DNA of 64,000 nt. Origin: Mikania micrantha. Taxonomy: Eukaryota > Streptophyta > Magnoliopsida > Asterales > Asteraceae. The notes under the pieces are model-generated. The model did no database searches, had not been told where the DNA came from, and saw nothing but the letters and a program-made list of their open reading frames with translations. The stretch spans positions 62,469,279 to 62,533,278 of the forward strand of contig CM018680.1 of the NCBI GenBank assembly GCA_009363875.1, in the 5' to 3' direction. Both the position numbers and the translations under genes were made by a program. Positions 1 through 10,915 of the stretch are shown one piece after another; positions within the stretch are counted from its first letter, which is position 1; every line of letters starts with the position of its first letter.

Positions 1-720
1 GAATTTTCCAGAAAATTGTGCACCCTGCTTCTTTAATTGTACAAAAACCTTGGAAGCAACCAAGGGCATTTTGTATGTATTCCCAGTTAGAGAGAGGGAA
101 GTTCCCAACTCTTCATTGAAAATTTGTTGCAAAAACCTGGGATACATGCAAAACTTCTTTGGTAACGTGAGATTGTCAACCAAATTATTGAAAATGAAAG
201 CAGAAAAGTTAAATAGTTGATTGGAGACCAAACCATGAATAGCCGAAGCTAAGTCAGATGGAATTTGGTCCCAACCATCAGATTTATTGGAAAGACAATG
301 TAAAAACGAATGTATGAGGTACTTGTAATTATAGGACACTCTACCCTTCAAATATGTTGTTGAAGGAAGAGGACCTTCGTACCCCATCGACTGAAAAGTC
401 GATGCTACCTCATCCTTTGTGAAAGACATCCTTCCATCGGCATCATTGAGTTTAAGATGCCGACAGACGGTTTCCACAGAAATAACGATGGGATGAGCAT
501 CAATGGTGGCAAGAAGAGAGCGACCATTGGAAGATGAGGAAACAGAACACGATGCCCAAAACTGTTGGTGATGAGATTCATACACCAAGGGCTGAACGGT
601 TAGTGCAAAGAAATACCTGCTCCTTTGAAGAAAGGAGATGATTGGTGCGAAATCGTTATCATGCTCTGCCGATAACTCCGCAGGTACGTTGTGAGCAGGT
701 TTGAAAGCAAGAAGATCCAT
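1..720 (-). CDS. env-like third ORF of copia element 1, N-terminal part
   Basis: The frame is open without a stop from the ATG at 720-718 to the window edge (240 codons). I recognise it by comparison with the ORF at 48754 in copia element 2. Both begin with a short run ending in a hydrophobic and aromatic patch, then a segment with a conserved Gln-Phe-Trp motif (QFWAS here, QFWTN in element 2), then a predicted alpha/beta region. Both sit downstream of pol. In SIRE-type elements an extra ORF in this place is called env-like, but I see no signal peptide or membrane segment in this part, so an envelope role is only a family label. The ORF is intact as far as visible, although pol next to it is destroyed. 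Confidence 0.7.
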   Translation of the reverse strand, partial: MDLLAFKPAHNVPAELSAEHDNDFAPIISFLQRSRYFFALTVQPLVYESHHQQFWASCSVSSSSNGRSLLATIDAHPIVISVETVCRHLKLNDADGRMSFTKDEVASTFQSMGYEGPLPSTTYLKGRVSYNYKYLIHSFLHCLSNKSDGWDQIPSDLASAIHGLVSNQLFNFSAFIFNNLVDNLTLPKKFCMYPRFLQQIFNEELGTSLSLTGNTYKMPLVASKVFVQLKKQGAQFSGKF

Positions 721-884
721 GGCAGTTTGCGATTTTAGGGCACGATTTGGGAGATCAAAGAAAAGAAGATTTCAAAGTGAAACGGTTTGTGAGAATTCGA
801 ATGAGCGGGAGACCTTTATATACCTTCGGATTTCAACATTAAATATAGAGACACATTTAATTTTGAAATCCGGATGTCAGAAAA

Positions 885-1345
885 AGGTCTTCCGATGACA
901 GCTGGTTTCACAATAAATGTAAGAAATTTCTCTAAGGACTGAGTTGCTTCCGAAGATGTGGCTTTCGGAAGAAGTGAAGGTGACTAGAAGTTTTCAGAAG
1001 AGATTTGCTTCCGAAGAATAAGATTTATACTATCGGAAGCATTGCTTCTGAAGGATCAGAAGCAATAATTTAGAAGTATAAATTTAATACATCGGAAGCA
1101 AGTGCTTCTGAAATGTTAGATAATTCATCAGACAAAATGTTCTTCGGAAGACACCTTCTTCTGAAGAGTACCTTGAGAAGCCTATGCTTCCGAAGATAAT
1201 GTATCGGAAGAGTATTACTTCAGAAGGTAATTTAGCTTCTGAAGTGTGAGATCTTCCGACTAAGGAAGAAATAATTCTTCCGAAGACTTAACCTATCTTC
1301 TGCTGAGTAGTTACTCATCGGAAGATAATTTAAGTTTATCTTCCG
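885..1345. repeat. Dispersed TTCCGA/TCGGAA motif array
   Basis: About 13 exact copies of TTCCGA or its complement TCGGAA lie in some 460 bases, many inside a longer CTTCCGAAG palindrome or one-base variants such as CTTCTGAAG. Roughly 0.2 copies would be expected by chance. The array fills the spacer between the env-like ORF and the end of pol. The same motif recurs in the gag tail (2100-2370) and in the 5' LTR (5350-5530). Confidence 0.85.
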
Positions 1346-1373
1346 AAGAATTATTTATTCCTTGTCAGTACAT

Positions 1374-1911
1374 TTATTCAAAGTTAATCATCCCAATTTC
1401 TGTTATTAAATATCTGAATCTTCCCTCATCAAATGCCTTGGTGAAAAGATCAGCCAAATTGTGTTCTGAATCAACTTTGACCAGATGGATTAACTTCTTC
1501 TCTGCACAGTCTCTGCTGAAGGGCTTCCTACTTCTTCTAGATGTTGTAACTCAGAAGTAGATTCAATTGACGGACCTGCCTGAGATGTAATTACTGTTTC
1601 AGATTGTGACATACCATTTTGTGCTGAAGTGGATTCTGCCAAGATTTGTCTTGAAGCTATTGGCAGTTCAACACGAAAGTCATCTTCTCTTGTGCCTTTG
1701 GAGGTGTCTGTGGTAGCTGACTGTGAAACTTACCATTAGTGATTGTGCCCCTACCTGTTATGTATCCTTCTACTGGATCACTTCCAAATGCAACAGACCC
1801 TCCAAAGAATGGTTCATATTTGTGCAGGTGAGTCTTGTTGCCTGTCATGTGCCTGGAACAGCCACTATCAACTATCCACAAGTTGCCTTTTGATTCCTGC
1901 TGTCCCTGCAC
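1374..1911 (-). pseudogene. Copia pol remnant: protease start joined to RNase H end
   Basis: The segment from 1911 reads in frame after the gag stop and holds the copia protease start with the active-site motif DSGCSRHMTG. After about 80 codons it breaks. A low-complexity Ser/Thr/Gln/Glu-rich stretch, like the linker between integrase and reverse transcriptase, follows (about 1525-1655). The last part, ending at the TAA at 1376-1374, is the copia RNase H C-terminus: an EHNLADLFTKAF motif followed by an IGM ending. The integrase core and the reverse transcriptase are absent, so one or more internal deletions removed about 2.5 to 3 kb. Confidence 0.8.
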
Positions 1912-1926
1912 ATGACCAGAAGTGAG

Positions 1927-4620
1927 TTAGTTTCTGATGGGAACCCAAGCCCATGTGGTCTTGGGTTTGCCATTTGCATCATTGTAAGTAAATTTCTTTG
2001 ACATCATCCTAGGTGAGACAGATGATGTGCTTGCTTCTGATGGGAGTGATGACTTATCAGTTGATTCCTTTTTCTTCCATACTTGTTTTGCCTTTTGATT
2101 TTTCGGAAGACTTTGTTTCTTTTTATAGTCATCGGAAGCTACTTTTCTTTTTCCTTCCGATGGTCTTCTTTCGAAGAAAATTGGTTTCTTTTGTTTGTTG
2201 GAAGCATTCCTTTGATGAGCTTCCGAGGTTCCTTTTCTATCGGAAGCTTCCCTTTTCTTTGCTTCCGATGCTTTCTTTTCGGAAGCCTTTTTATTTTGTT
2301 TCTTCCTATTATCGGAGGTACTTGCTTCCGACACCCTCTTGACTGAATTTCTTCTCTGTTCTTCCGAGGAAGTAGATGACTGACTCCAACTATTCTTTCT
2401 TCCTCTTCCCTGTAATTTTGAGGAAATTCTGCTTCTTGGATTATAGAAGCAATAAGCAGCAAAATGATTCTTTTCACCACACATCAGACATATAGTTTGA
2501 CTGTTGGGAGAGTGTTGCTGCTGATTCCTTTTAATGAAGTCTGAGCTTTGATCCTCAGAGAGTGATGATTTGGATGTTCCAACATACTTGTTGGTCTTAG
2601 ACTTTGCCTGTTTCCCTGGAGAATTGATCTTTCTCTCCATTGATCTACCTCTTTTTGACTTGTCAGATGGGCAAGTCACATACTCATCTGAGGAGATATT
2701 TTCTGTGGTTTTAGCTTTGACAAAAACTGTTGAATGTTTCTTAGTTTTCTTATTTTGTTTCTTAATTTTCAAAGCTTGTTTTTCTTTTACTGGTTTAATA
2801 GGAATATCATCCTCATCTGAGCATGTTGAGGTACTTGGATTAGAGAGATTATCCGTTTGAACCACCTTGTGTATATCCAATTCCTCATTATACACAAGAT
2901 CAACTAGTGGTTTACACCTAACATCTGCTATGGAAGTATAAGCAGATGGAGGTTCTACTCTGTTATATCCCAAACCAGCCCCATGTTTATTCACTAGTTC
3001 AGTTGTGCTGCTCATCCCGAAAAGTTTTTCATATTTTTCACCTTGGCTTAGAAATTTGTCTCTGTAAGACTCAGCCAATACAAGTTCAGTCTTGGCAGTG
3101 GTTAGTCTTTCTAAAAGATTTTTAATTTGACACTGTTTGTTAGTATCTTCATGTTTTAAACTTGAAATAGTCTTTTCCATTTCTTCAATCTTTTCTTTGT
3201 AATTTCTTTCAACCTCAAGGAAATTTGCCTTGACAACTTGTAAAGACTCAAGCTCGTTACAGAGTTGAGAATTTATCTTTTTATAAATAGTTAATGTTTC
3301 TAAGCATTCAGGTGAGCACATGTTATCAGTTACCTTGCTTGAGGAAGATGAGTCATTTGCCATCAAAGCACTGTTGGAGATGGAGGCATCCTCTGCTTGA
3401 AAGCTCCAATCTGCAAAATCTTGTTCTGCAATGTTTGCATTGTTTGTTGAGCTTGATGGTCTTTGTTGTGATTGCCCTGACGTTGTTGGCTGAGTTTCTG
3501 TGGTCTTGCATTCCCTGGCGAAGTGGCCCAATTGTTGACAGTTGAAGCATTTAAGCTTGGACTTGTCAAGACCAAATCCAGTTTTCATATTGTGTTTTTT
3601 AAACTGCCTTCCAGTTCTCTGATAGAACTTCTTTGCTCGATAGGAAATCATGGCCATCTGGTAATTTATGTCCATTTCCTCTAAGTCATCTGCAGGAATA
3701 CCATCTAAATCTTCTTGACACAATTGGAAGTAGTTGGTTTCTTCAGCCATAAAAGCTCCTTGCCCAGATGTTGGTAGTGAAGTTGGGTTTGAGAGATGAT
3801 TTGGGTGTGAGTTTGATGGAGTTGAGGTTTCAGGAAATGTGACATTGGGTATGGATGTAGGATGGTAGATGGGTTGGTAGCTTTGGTATGGAGGATTGTT
3901 GATGGGAGAATAAAGAGCGGCTGAACCAGATGGTAAATGAGAGACTTTAGATTCTTGAGCATCTAGTTCCATCTGATAGGCACTTAGAATACCAAACAAT
4001 TCGCCCAGAGTTAGAGTCTTCAGGTTTTTTGTTCTTCTGATAGTAACAGAATAGATGTTCCATGCCTTTGGAAGGGATCTCAGAAATTTTCTGAGTACAT
4101 CTTGATTATCCAGAATCACACCTGCAGTTGTCAATTCATCTACAAGTTGGACATACCTTAGATACTGGGATGACATATTCTCATTGTTTTGTTGACAAAA
4201 GTTCTCAAACTTTTGTTTCAGCATATCTTTCTTGTTTTCTTTGACATCATCTGAACCTTCATACATCCGCTTTAAGGAGTTCCACAGTTCTTGAGCAGAC
4301 TTGCATTTCTTGAATGCATGTATAATGGAGTTCGGTATTGACATCTGAATAAGCCAAAGAGCTTTAGAATCAACTTCCATCTTCTTGTAATCTTCGTCTG
4401 AGTACATAGATGGATCTTTTGGTACTGCAGCAACTCCAGCTCCAGCAGCAGCAACTGTAGGAATGTACGGACCTTCAAGAACAAACTTCCAAAGTTTGAA
4501 GTCTTGGTTCCTGATGAATCCTTCCATTTTGACTTTCCAGGTATCGAAGTCTTCAGGTGTGAACATTGGTGGCTTGTTGAGAGTGCCATTTTCTGTATCA
4601 TGTTTGTTTAAAGCAGCCAT
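1927..4620 (-). CDS. gag: Gag polyprotein of copia element 1
   Basis: This is an intact ORF of about 897 codons from the ATG at 4620-4618; an upstream TTG in frame is not needed. The N-terminal ~250 residues match the copia gag fold: a Trp-containing start, an ALW.IQMSIP-like segment, and a QLVDELTTAG region. A first zinc knuckle, CX2CX4HX4C (CFNCQQLGHFAREC), lies near residue 360. A coiled-coil stretch follows (about 460-560), and a second knuckle (CLMCGEKNHFAAYCF) lies near residue 705. The tail is a Lys/Ser/Glu-rich basic domain whose DNA carries the TTCCGA motif about nine times, so the repeat is translated as Ser-Glu/Arg-Lys-type runs. Gag assembles the cytoplasmic virus-like particle. 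The ORF ends in TAA, after which the pol frame continues in phase. Confidence 0.9.
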   Translation of the reverse strand: MAALNKHDTENGTLNKPPMFTPEDFDTWKVKMEGFIRNQDFKLWKFVLEGPYIPTVAAAGAGVAAVPKDPSMYSDEDYKKMEVDSKALWLIQMSIPNSIIHAFKKCKSAQELWNSLKRMYEGSDDVKENKKDMLKQKFENFCQQNNENMSSQYLRYVQLVDELTTAGVILDNQDVLRKFLRSLPKAWNIYSVTIRRTKNLKTLTLGELFGILSAYQMELDAQESKVSHLPSGSAALYSPINNPPYQSYQPIYHPTSIPNVTFPETSTPSNSHPNHLSNPTSLPTSGQGAFMAEETNYFQLCQEDLDGIPADDLEEMDINYQMAMISYRAKKFYQRTGRQFKKHNMKTGFGLDKSKLKCFNCQQLGHFARECKTTETQPTTSGQSQQRPSSSTNNANIAEQDFADWSFQAEDASISNSALMANDSSSSSKVTDNMCSPECLETLTIYKKINSQLCNELESLQVVKANFLEVERNYKEKIEEMEKTISSLKHEDTNKQCQIKNLLERLTTAKTELVLAESYRDKFLSQGEKYEKLFGMSSTTELVNKHGAGLGYNRVEPPSAYTSIADVRCKPLVDLVYNEELDIHKVVQTDNLSNPSTSTCSDEDDIPIKPVKEKQALKIKKQNKKTKKHSTVFVKAKTTENISSDEYVTCPSDKSKRGRSMERKINSPGKQAKSKTNKYVGTSKSSLSEDQSSDFIKRNQQQHSPNSQTICLMCGEKNHFAAYCFYNPRSRISSKLQGRGRKNSWSQSSTSSEEQRRNSVKRVSEASTSDNRKKQNKKASEKKASEAKKREASDRKGTSEAHQRNASNKQKKPIFFERRPSEGKRKVASDDYKKKQSLPKNQKAKQVWKKKESTDKSSLPSEASTSSVSPRMMSKKFTYNDANGKPKTTWAWVPIRN

Positions 4621-4721
4621 CTTAGACAAACACAGAAAATATGAGTGTTAAAACGATGAGATTTTATAAGAAATAGAACTGGTAACTTGATGATGATTAG
4701 TCACTCAAGTTCAAGAGCTAA

Positions 4722-4734
4722 GGCTCTGATACCA
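4722..4734 (-). promoter_or_regulatory. Primer-binding site of copia element 1
   Basis: Read on the minus strand this is TGGTATCAGAGCC, complementary to the 3' end of plant initiator-Met tRNA. It lies two bases inside the 5' LTR and primes minus-strand cDNA synthesis. Confidence 0.9.
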
Positions 4735-4736
4735 CT

Positions 4737-5590
4737 TGTTGGATCGGGTTGCTTAATCCAAACAACACTTCACAAGTATTTCTTTCTACAATCTAACAGA
4801 TGCGGAATGTTCTGTCAGAATAATCTCACAAACACTCAAAATGACAAAGTAATAATCTTTGAACACTGATAGGAACACAAGAATAATTTCAAGCTCAAGG
4901 ATATATTTCTCTCAAAGTAAGAAGCGTACAAGCACACTTACAAGCACCAGCACACATACAAGCGCTGCTCGGTGAACATACAATGGGAGGTTATATAGCC
5001 GAGGCTACAACCGTATACACTTAGGAATACAAGTTGGGTATACTAGACAAGTACATAAAATAAAGCTTATTCTAGTATGTTGAGTGTCTTAACAGGCTAA
5101 GACACTCAGTCATAATCATTACATTAATAGACATTGACTTTACAAAAGACTACTAAATACAAAAGACATTTAATGTTGTTGATCTTCAAGGAGTCAGATG
5201 ATCTTTTGCATTTAATGCAGCATGGGAGAAGTAAGGTAACTTATCTGACTCATTACATGTTGTCTCTATCTTTACTCAGACCAGCATGTCTTGTGTCAGT
5301 ACCTTTTTGTACTTTGAACGTGTTCAGCTACAGTCTTTGATTAAGGGATCTTTTCGGAAGTCTTTGTCTTTGTCTTTCTGAGGAAGTTGCTGAGAAGAGT
5401 CTTCGGAAGCTTTAGCTGATCAGAAGCTCTGAAATCTTCTAAGTGTTTGTCTTGTAAAACCTTCGGCAGTAATAAGTTATTCTTCGGAAGCAATGTTGCT
5501 TCCGAAGAATCACTTCTTCCTTCCGAAGGCTTTTGGTCATTGAAGCTTTTATACTTAGACAAAAAGAGAAGTTTGGTGAGCATCAGCCTT
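4737..5590 (-). repeat. 5' LTR of copia element 1
   Basis: The inner end is fixed by the primer site and by the terminal TGTTGGATC (plus-strand reading). A TATA box (CTATATAA on the minus strand) lies at 4991-4998. TTCCGA/TCGGAA motifs recur at about 5353, 5402, 5484, 5500 and 5521. The outer edge is uncertain; a TG at about 5585 on the minus strand is one candidate. Confidence 0.7.
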
Positions 5591-5904
5591 TATTAGTCTT
5601 TACAAATTAGTTACTGTAGATTAATACCACCATGTGTCGTTTACCAAACCTGGCTGATGTCGCCCTGTTACCGGTCATACGTTACAGGCCAATGATAAAT
5701 ACGATCAACGTACCGACCTCACTCGTCGGCGGTTTGTCAAACATATGGTACCACTACGTTATCGTCTGTTTAGTCGCACTAAATTAACTGGTAAACGATT
5801 CTATAGTAGGGACTTACATTGGAATATGATCTCATGAACACATGATTGTTGTGATATAATACAAACAGTTTAATAGTAATCAATTTTGTGTGTTCCCAGA
5901 GTTA

Positions 5905-6290
5905 TGTGTTCCCATAGTCTTTAACAAAGTGTTACAAGAACTTTTCTTATCACATGATGTTAGTAAAAGTGTGAATGATTTTGTTATCATGGAGTTATGT
6001 TATCATGATTAACATTCCTATTATCCCATAGTCTTCACCCAGTTGTAACTACAGTGTTGTAAGAGCTAGTCTTACTACACTTAGTTAGCCCAGGTGATGA
6101 ATGATGTCATGAAGTTATGTTGCCATGATCATCATTCTTGTTCTCATTAGTATTTGTCTCATGTTATCCCATAGTCTTCACCGAGCTATAATCATAGTGT
6201 TGTAAGAACTAGTCTGGTGGTGAATGATATTGTGAAATTATGTTATCATCATATCATTCTTGTTAGTTGTTGTCATTATCAATGTGTTGT
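5905..6290. repeat. Tandem repeat, about three units of 123-134 bp
   Basis: The phrase TCCCATAGTCTT starts near 5911, 6034 and 6168. Each time it is followed by GTGTTRYAAGARCTWGTCT-like text and a TGAATGAT...TTATGTTRYCATGAT block. The repeat lies near the LTR end, where element 4 has its own 70-bp tandem repeat. Confidence 0.75.
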
Positions 6291-7335
6291 CTGCTGATTA
6301 TCTCATTGTTCATTCATGTAAGAATAATAAGGTGTTATAAGATATAATCTTATAACTTGTATTATTCTATTGTATTTATCATTCATGAAACTATATTATC
6401 ATGTTTCATCCTAGATCTTTCAATTATGATATGATCACACAAGCATACATACAATGATAAGCGATAATAAAGATAAACAATATTATCTTAATCATAGTAT
6501 AATCAATATATTGTACTAAAACTTTTAAATAATTAAAATAATTAGCATGTTTCTCAGCCCCGAGATTTGAAATCAGTTAATGATTTGAAAAGGGGCGTAT
6601 GAACTCACCTTGTAGTTGAAGTGGCTGACTAAGTATTAACAAGAAATGCATGCGCTCTATGTTGTTCTTGATGTTGTTTTCACGATGCTGTATTGATTTC
6701 ACGATGTTTGTAACTTATAAGTAGAAGTTATAGGTATGTGTTTGTGTTGTGTTAGCCCTAAAGTTGGCTAACACTTGAATGTCTTGGTTGTCCTTTGCTC
6801 CTCGTTCACTTATGGTGGTATATGCTAACACTTAACCATTTAGGTTAAACTTAGCATATCGTGTTTGTTGTGATTAGAGCTTGGTCCTCATTATCTTAGT
6901 CTTAAGCCCATCCTTGACAATCCATAGCATCCCAAAGTGTAATACTTAGTTTTTTTTTATTGACATAAAAGTTTGTAACTTAATATAGTTTCTAAGTATA
7001 AATTTAGAAATTTAAGTTGATGTAACTCTAATTGTTGTTCACTTAGAAGAGTTATCACCCTTTATAATGCGTTAAGGTAAATAACAAATTTGCAACTTAA
7101 CTCTTTAACACTTTATGAAATATATATATTTGTTATTTAGTTAATAAAATAACCATGTCACAAGCTTTGTAGTAAACTTGAGGTTTTAGGTTTTGTATGT
7201 TTAGTTTAACCAAACCTTACCACCTTTGCAGTAATGGTTTGATAATCCCATAACCATGCATGATGTTACAATCTAGTTGGTTCAAGGTGTTGTTTTACCC
7301 ATTAGTTCAAGTGGACCGAATAATATAAGTAAGTT

Positions 7336-7620
7336 AGGCAGAAAAGAAGTGCTTAGGCCGAATGGATGTGATCCGAGCAAATGGCTTGCCCTTTTGGCCG
7401 ACAGAAGACATGGTCCGAATGAGACCTCCCCTTGGTCGGGCGAATGGATAGTGTAGGCCGAGAGAATGAGGGCATGCAAATGAGGCACCACCATATGAGC
7501 TTTGGCTAGCCACCCCTTCGGCCGAACCACTAGGTTCATTCGGTTCCAGCCCTATTCGGCCCATCTTCGTCCCCCATTCGGTGGCCTTGAATCCGAGATG
7601 GTGCAAGCCTCTATTTTTGA
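7336..7620. repeat. GGCCGAA/TTCGGCC motif array in LTR block B
   Basis: CCGAA, GGCCGA and their complements recur more than a dozen times in under 300 bases, for example at 7356, 7387, 7409, 7457, 7520, 7553 and 7577. The array lies on the TATA-distal side, as the GGTTCG array does in the related LTR of element 4. Confidence 0.7.
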
Positions 7621-7914
7621 GTCTCAAGCTCGGGCAAAGTGTTCTCTAGGCCCCCACACCATTATAGACTAGTTTAATGTAGTTTTCTAAGGTTTTTGGG
7701 TGGCTTAGAACCGATTTTTGTGAGGAGTTTGAGCAAAGGGTGAATACCCTAATTTTCGTAACCTTGCAGCTCGAATTTACCTCGGTTCAGGTGGTTTTTA
7801 GGGCAGATCCTTTGTACTTTCGAGTAGAGGATGATGAGAGCTTCGATTTGGCACCAAGTTTGCGCAATTTGGTTGAGTATTGAGAGAGATCTTGGTGTTT
7901 GAAGTTTGAAAATC

Positions 7915-7966
7915 TAGAGAGAGAGAAATCTGAGATTTGGCTGTAGAGAGAGAGAGAGAGAGAGTG
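7915..7966. repeat. (GA)n microsatellite
   Basis: This is a run of GAGAGA interrupted by a short AATCTGAGATTTGGCTGTA segment. It lies just upstream (plus sense) of the LTR TATA region. Confidence 0.8.
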
Positions 7967-8743
7967 GGGTGTATTAAATGAAGAAGATGATCTTATTTAG
8001 GGTTTATATACCCCGTGGGTGTTCGGGTTCATTTCCTTTGCTCGGTTTTCGATTTCGTTACGTTTCCGGAACGTAAATGCGCATTTTACGTATTTAGTTA
8101 ATTGATTTTTATTTTTATATTTCAAGATGGTAATTCCGGGTAAATTCTTTAAAATCATTTTTCTTAATTAGTTTTATCGAAAATTATTATTTTAAAGGTT
8201 TCGTCAGATCGCGTCACCTTCGCGCGCATTCGTTCGAATCGTCACCCGAACGAACACGACAAGGGTTTCACTTTCTGATTTTGTTTTCTACTTTCCAGTT
8301 ATCATTCAGAGCGTTAAACTCAAATATATGTTTGTGTGAATCGTCACCCACGCAAACACACTATCAATTCTTCATTTGTAAACGAAACTGAATTGTTATT
8401 GAAATTGTATTTCATCACAAACGGACTGAACTAAACTTGGCTGTTTTCACATTGTTATACATGAATTCACATTGTTTTCTCACTTAATTTTCGGCCATTT
8501 AATTCCAGTTATTTGTGGATATCAGGTCGCAACCGGTATGTTTTTGCTATTTGCTTTCACACTGTTGTTTCTCATGAGTTGTTGTATTTACTGTATTTAA
8601 GTTTTCACTTAAACACATACAACTGTTATTATTTTCTAGTCCTGTTGTCACACAACTGTTTACACATTGTATTTACATATAGTAAATAGTGAAAGTACAC
8701 GTACCGTACGGACTTGCCGGACGATCAGGTACTGGTTGTCACA

Positions 8744-10915
8744 ATTTATTATGCGTCATGTTGTTTATTAATGTTTGTCAAGCCCTAGGCACCAAGTGTC
8801 AGTTGTGTCTCTACCGAACTAGAGTTGTTTGCTCTTGCCTCCGCCATGTCTATCGTAAAAACAATGGCGTTATGGGTCGAGATTACACGCGTCCTGCCAT
8901 CCTGTCAGTATTGGCGTCGCGTAGGGTTCACCACACCCAATAGTACTATCTAAACTCACCTCGTTGTATACACATTAACGGTAAGACTGTGTGAGGACTT
9001 TGTTACGATACACAACACTTGATGTTTGTTCCCAGTAAACCAACACAATATGTTCATACAATGACTCAAACAACATGCATTCTCCCCTAGTTTGAATGCT
9101 TGTAAAATAGTTTGAAAGAGGGGCCGTAAACTCACCTGAGTTATGCACGCGTAAGCTCCTAAGTAGTATTGCGAGTCTGTTACGGGTTACCTATATCACA
9201 TAGGGTAAATAAGTTCATGTTCGGTTTTGTGTGCACGTTCGTGTTCGTGCTCAACAACTCAAAGTTGTTATGTTAGTTCATTTTTGACTTCGTTTGACCG
9301 TGTTTGACCAGATTTGCCCGTGTCAATTCAACGGCCCGTTGGTGAACCGTGTATTCGTTATAGTTTGTTCAGTGATAGTTATTATTCACGTATTGCATGT
9401 AAACACATAAGTCACGTTAAATGGACAACTTACTATTTATAGTAAGTTTTCATTTTTAGTAAGTTTGCATCATAGTTCATTTTAATAGTTCTAGCATGCC
9501 CGTTTAACCTAAGTGATCATGTTAACACTTAGCACATTGTTACATGTTGTCAAAGAAGCACAAAGTCCATTTTTAGTAAATAAAGTTTCTAAATATAGAA
9601 AGTTTATATATTTGATAAGTTTAACAACAAGAATCATACAACAACTTCACATATCATCATAATAAAGCATTTAAGTTATTTATCACTATTAAAACTAGTC
9701 TAGTAGCTCGTTACATGAGTATCCCTAATTTAAAATTTCCTTAAATAGAAAGTTTGCATATAAAACACCATTTTAATCAAATAAAACCATGTCATTTGTT
9801 AATAACTAGGATGTCCAAAATCTTCATGGATTGCACATGCATGTTACTAAAAGTTACTATAACACAAGAATCTCATTAAGACTCTCAAATAATCATCACA
9901 ATGACTCAAATCAGTCATCAAATCAACAAACCCCAGATTTATAAAGTCACAAATTCGTGCAAGCATCATCTATTGTGTTGCATGTGTTTGGTTTGAGTTG
10001 CATGTGTTATTTAGTGAGTCTTTAGTGCAAAATATCTAGTAAAACTACCTCCAAGAGTTCAATGACACCCGAGATTCAAGTTAGACGACCGCAATTGTGG
10101 CTCTAGAGTTGCTCTTGTGGATTTCTCAGCTGCTACACAAGAGTGGTTGTGTTGGAAAGCCTCCCAATGTTCCTTTCAAGCTCCAATCCTTCCAAGATCT
10201 TCATAATGACTTCCAAGGAGCTCCTGATGGTTTATGTGAGGTTCCCAGAGTGTTGGTGGTCGAAGGGATGAGTTTCAGTCGAGAGAAAAGTGGTGAGAAA
10301 TGGTGAAGTGATCTAGTTGGCCTTTTATAAAATTTTCTACGAACTGGGCTTGTCACGTACCGCCAAGCTTGCCCCATGGATCTTGGCGTACCGCGATGAA
10401 TATAATAACCGGATTCTCCTCCGAGACACGACGAGTACCCCCGAGAGGAAGTCGAAGGGTTGTGGCGTACCGCGAAGGATTTCAGGGAATTCAAATTTGC
10501 CCGCCTCATCTTCGCGTACCGCTAAGGCTTAATCCAAGGCCCTTGGTGTACCGCGAAGCATGCCGGATGAGCCCATTTGGCCCAATTTTGTTATTTTAAT
10601 TCATTTTTCAATCGTTTTTCGTTATAACTTATCGTTTCTCGACGTTTGTAACACTTTTGTTTGTTGTTTGATCATATATGAACAATTCAATGTTCAATTG
10701 TTTGATTTGTTTAGCATTCACCAACGTTTGTGAATTTTATGACATATGTGTGCGTTTCTCGATAATTCGTCGAATTATCGTGTATGTGACTGTGTTTGTA
10801 CTATTGTGTCACGTGTCACACTAAATTAAACCAATTTTAGTGCCACGTATATAAATATTAATCAAATAAACATTTTATTAAATTAGTTACGAACATGGAA
10901 ATTGCGAGGTGTCAC
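8744..10915 (-). mobile_element. Gypsy LTR-like block A (element-3 type), minus orientation
   Basis: Read on the minus strand, the block begins at 10915 with TGTGACACC, the usual chromovirus LTR start. It then shows a GCGTACCGC motif array (10345-10570), a TATA box (TATAAAAGG at about 10320), and a GTTTGAAAGAGGGGCC...AACTCACC segment at about 9107-9133. The same AACTCACC segment is present in the LTR of element 4 (33441). No gag or pol adjoins it. The left edge may have been interrupted by block B. It is possibly a solo LTR; boundaries are approximate. Confidence 0.45.
10345..10570. repeat. GCGTACCGC motif array in LTR block A
   Basis: GCGTACCGC or close variants appear about five times (near 10356, 10384, 10462, 10514, 10546). 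They are the reverse complement of the GCGGTACGC repeats in both LTRs of gypsy element 3, and again lie between the LTR start and the promoter region. Confidence 0.7.

Larger units (their letters stand above)
1..5590 (-). mobile_element. SIRE-like Ty1/copia element 1, partial
   Basis: This is a minus-strand copia retrotransposon. In element order it holds a 5' LTR (from 4737 rightward), an initiator-Met primer site, a gag ORF, a short protease and RNase H remnant of pol, a motif-rich spacer, and an env-like ORF that leaves the window at base 1. The gag-pol-env-like order and the large gag with two zinc knuckles place it in the SIRE/Maximus type. Most of integrase and reverse transcriptase is deleted. 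The 3' LTR lies outside the window, so no TSD can be checked. The outer LTR edge near 5590 is not resolved. Confidence 0.85.
5640..8743 (-). mobile_element. Gypsy LTR-like block B (element-4 type), minus orientation
   Basis: This block has no coding capacity. It shares its order of parts with the 3' LTR of gypsy element 4 (32550-36131). On the plus strand at 8709-8743 a GTACGGAC segment leads to a terminal TGTCACA, which is the LTR start when read on the minus strand. Inside are ATCAGGTCG (about 8524), two ATCGTCACCC-like segments (8205-8350), a TATA-like site (about 8010), a motif array (7336-7620), an AACTCACC segment (about 6605) and a ~130-bp tandem repeat (5905-6290). No internal coding region adjoins it, so it may be a solo LTR or one end of a larger element cut by copia element 1. 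The left boundary is a guess. Confidence 0.45.

Noticed and set aside
10097..10599. Overlapping ORFs of 69-102 codons around the GCGTACCGC array
   Set aside because: They overlap each other on both strands, have no protein-like pattern and lie in an LTR.
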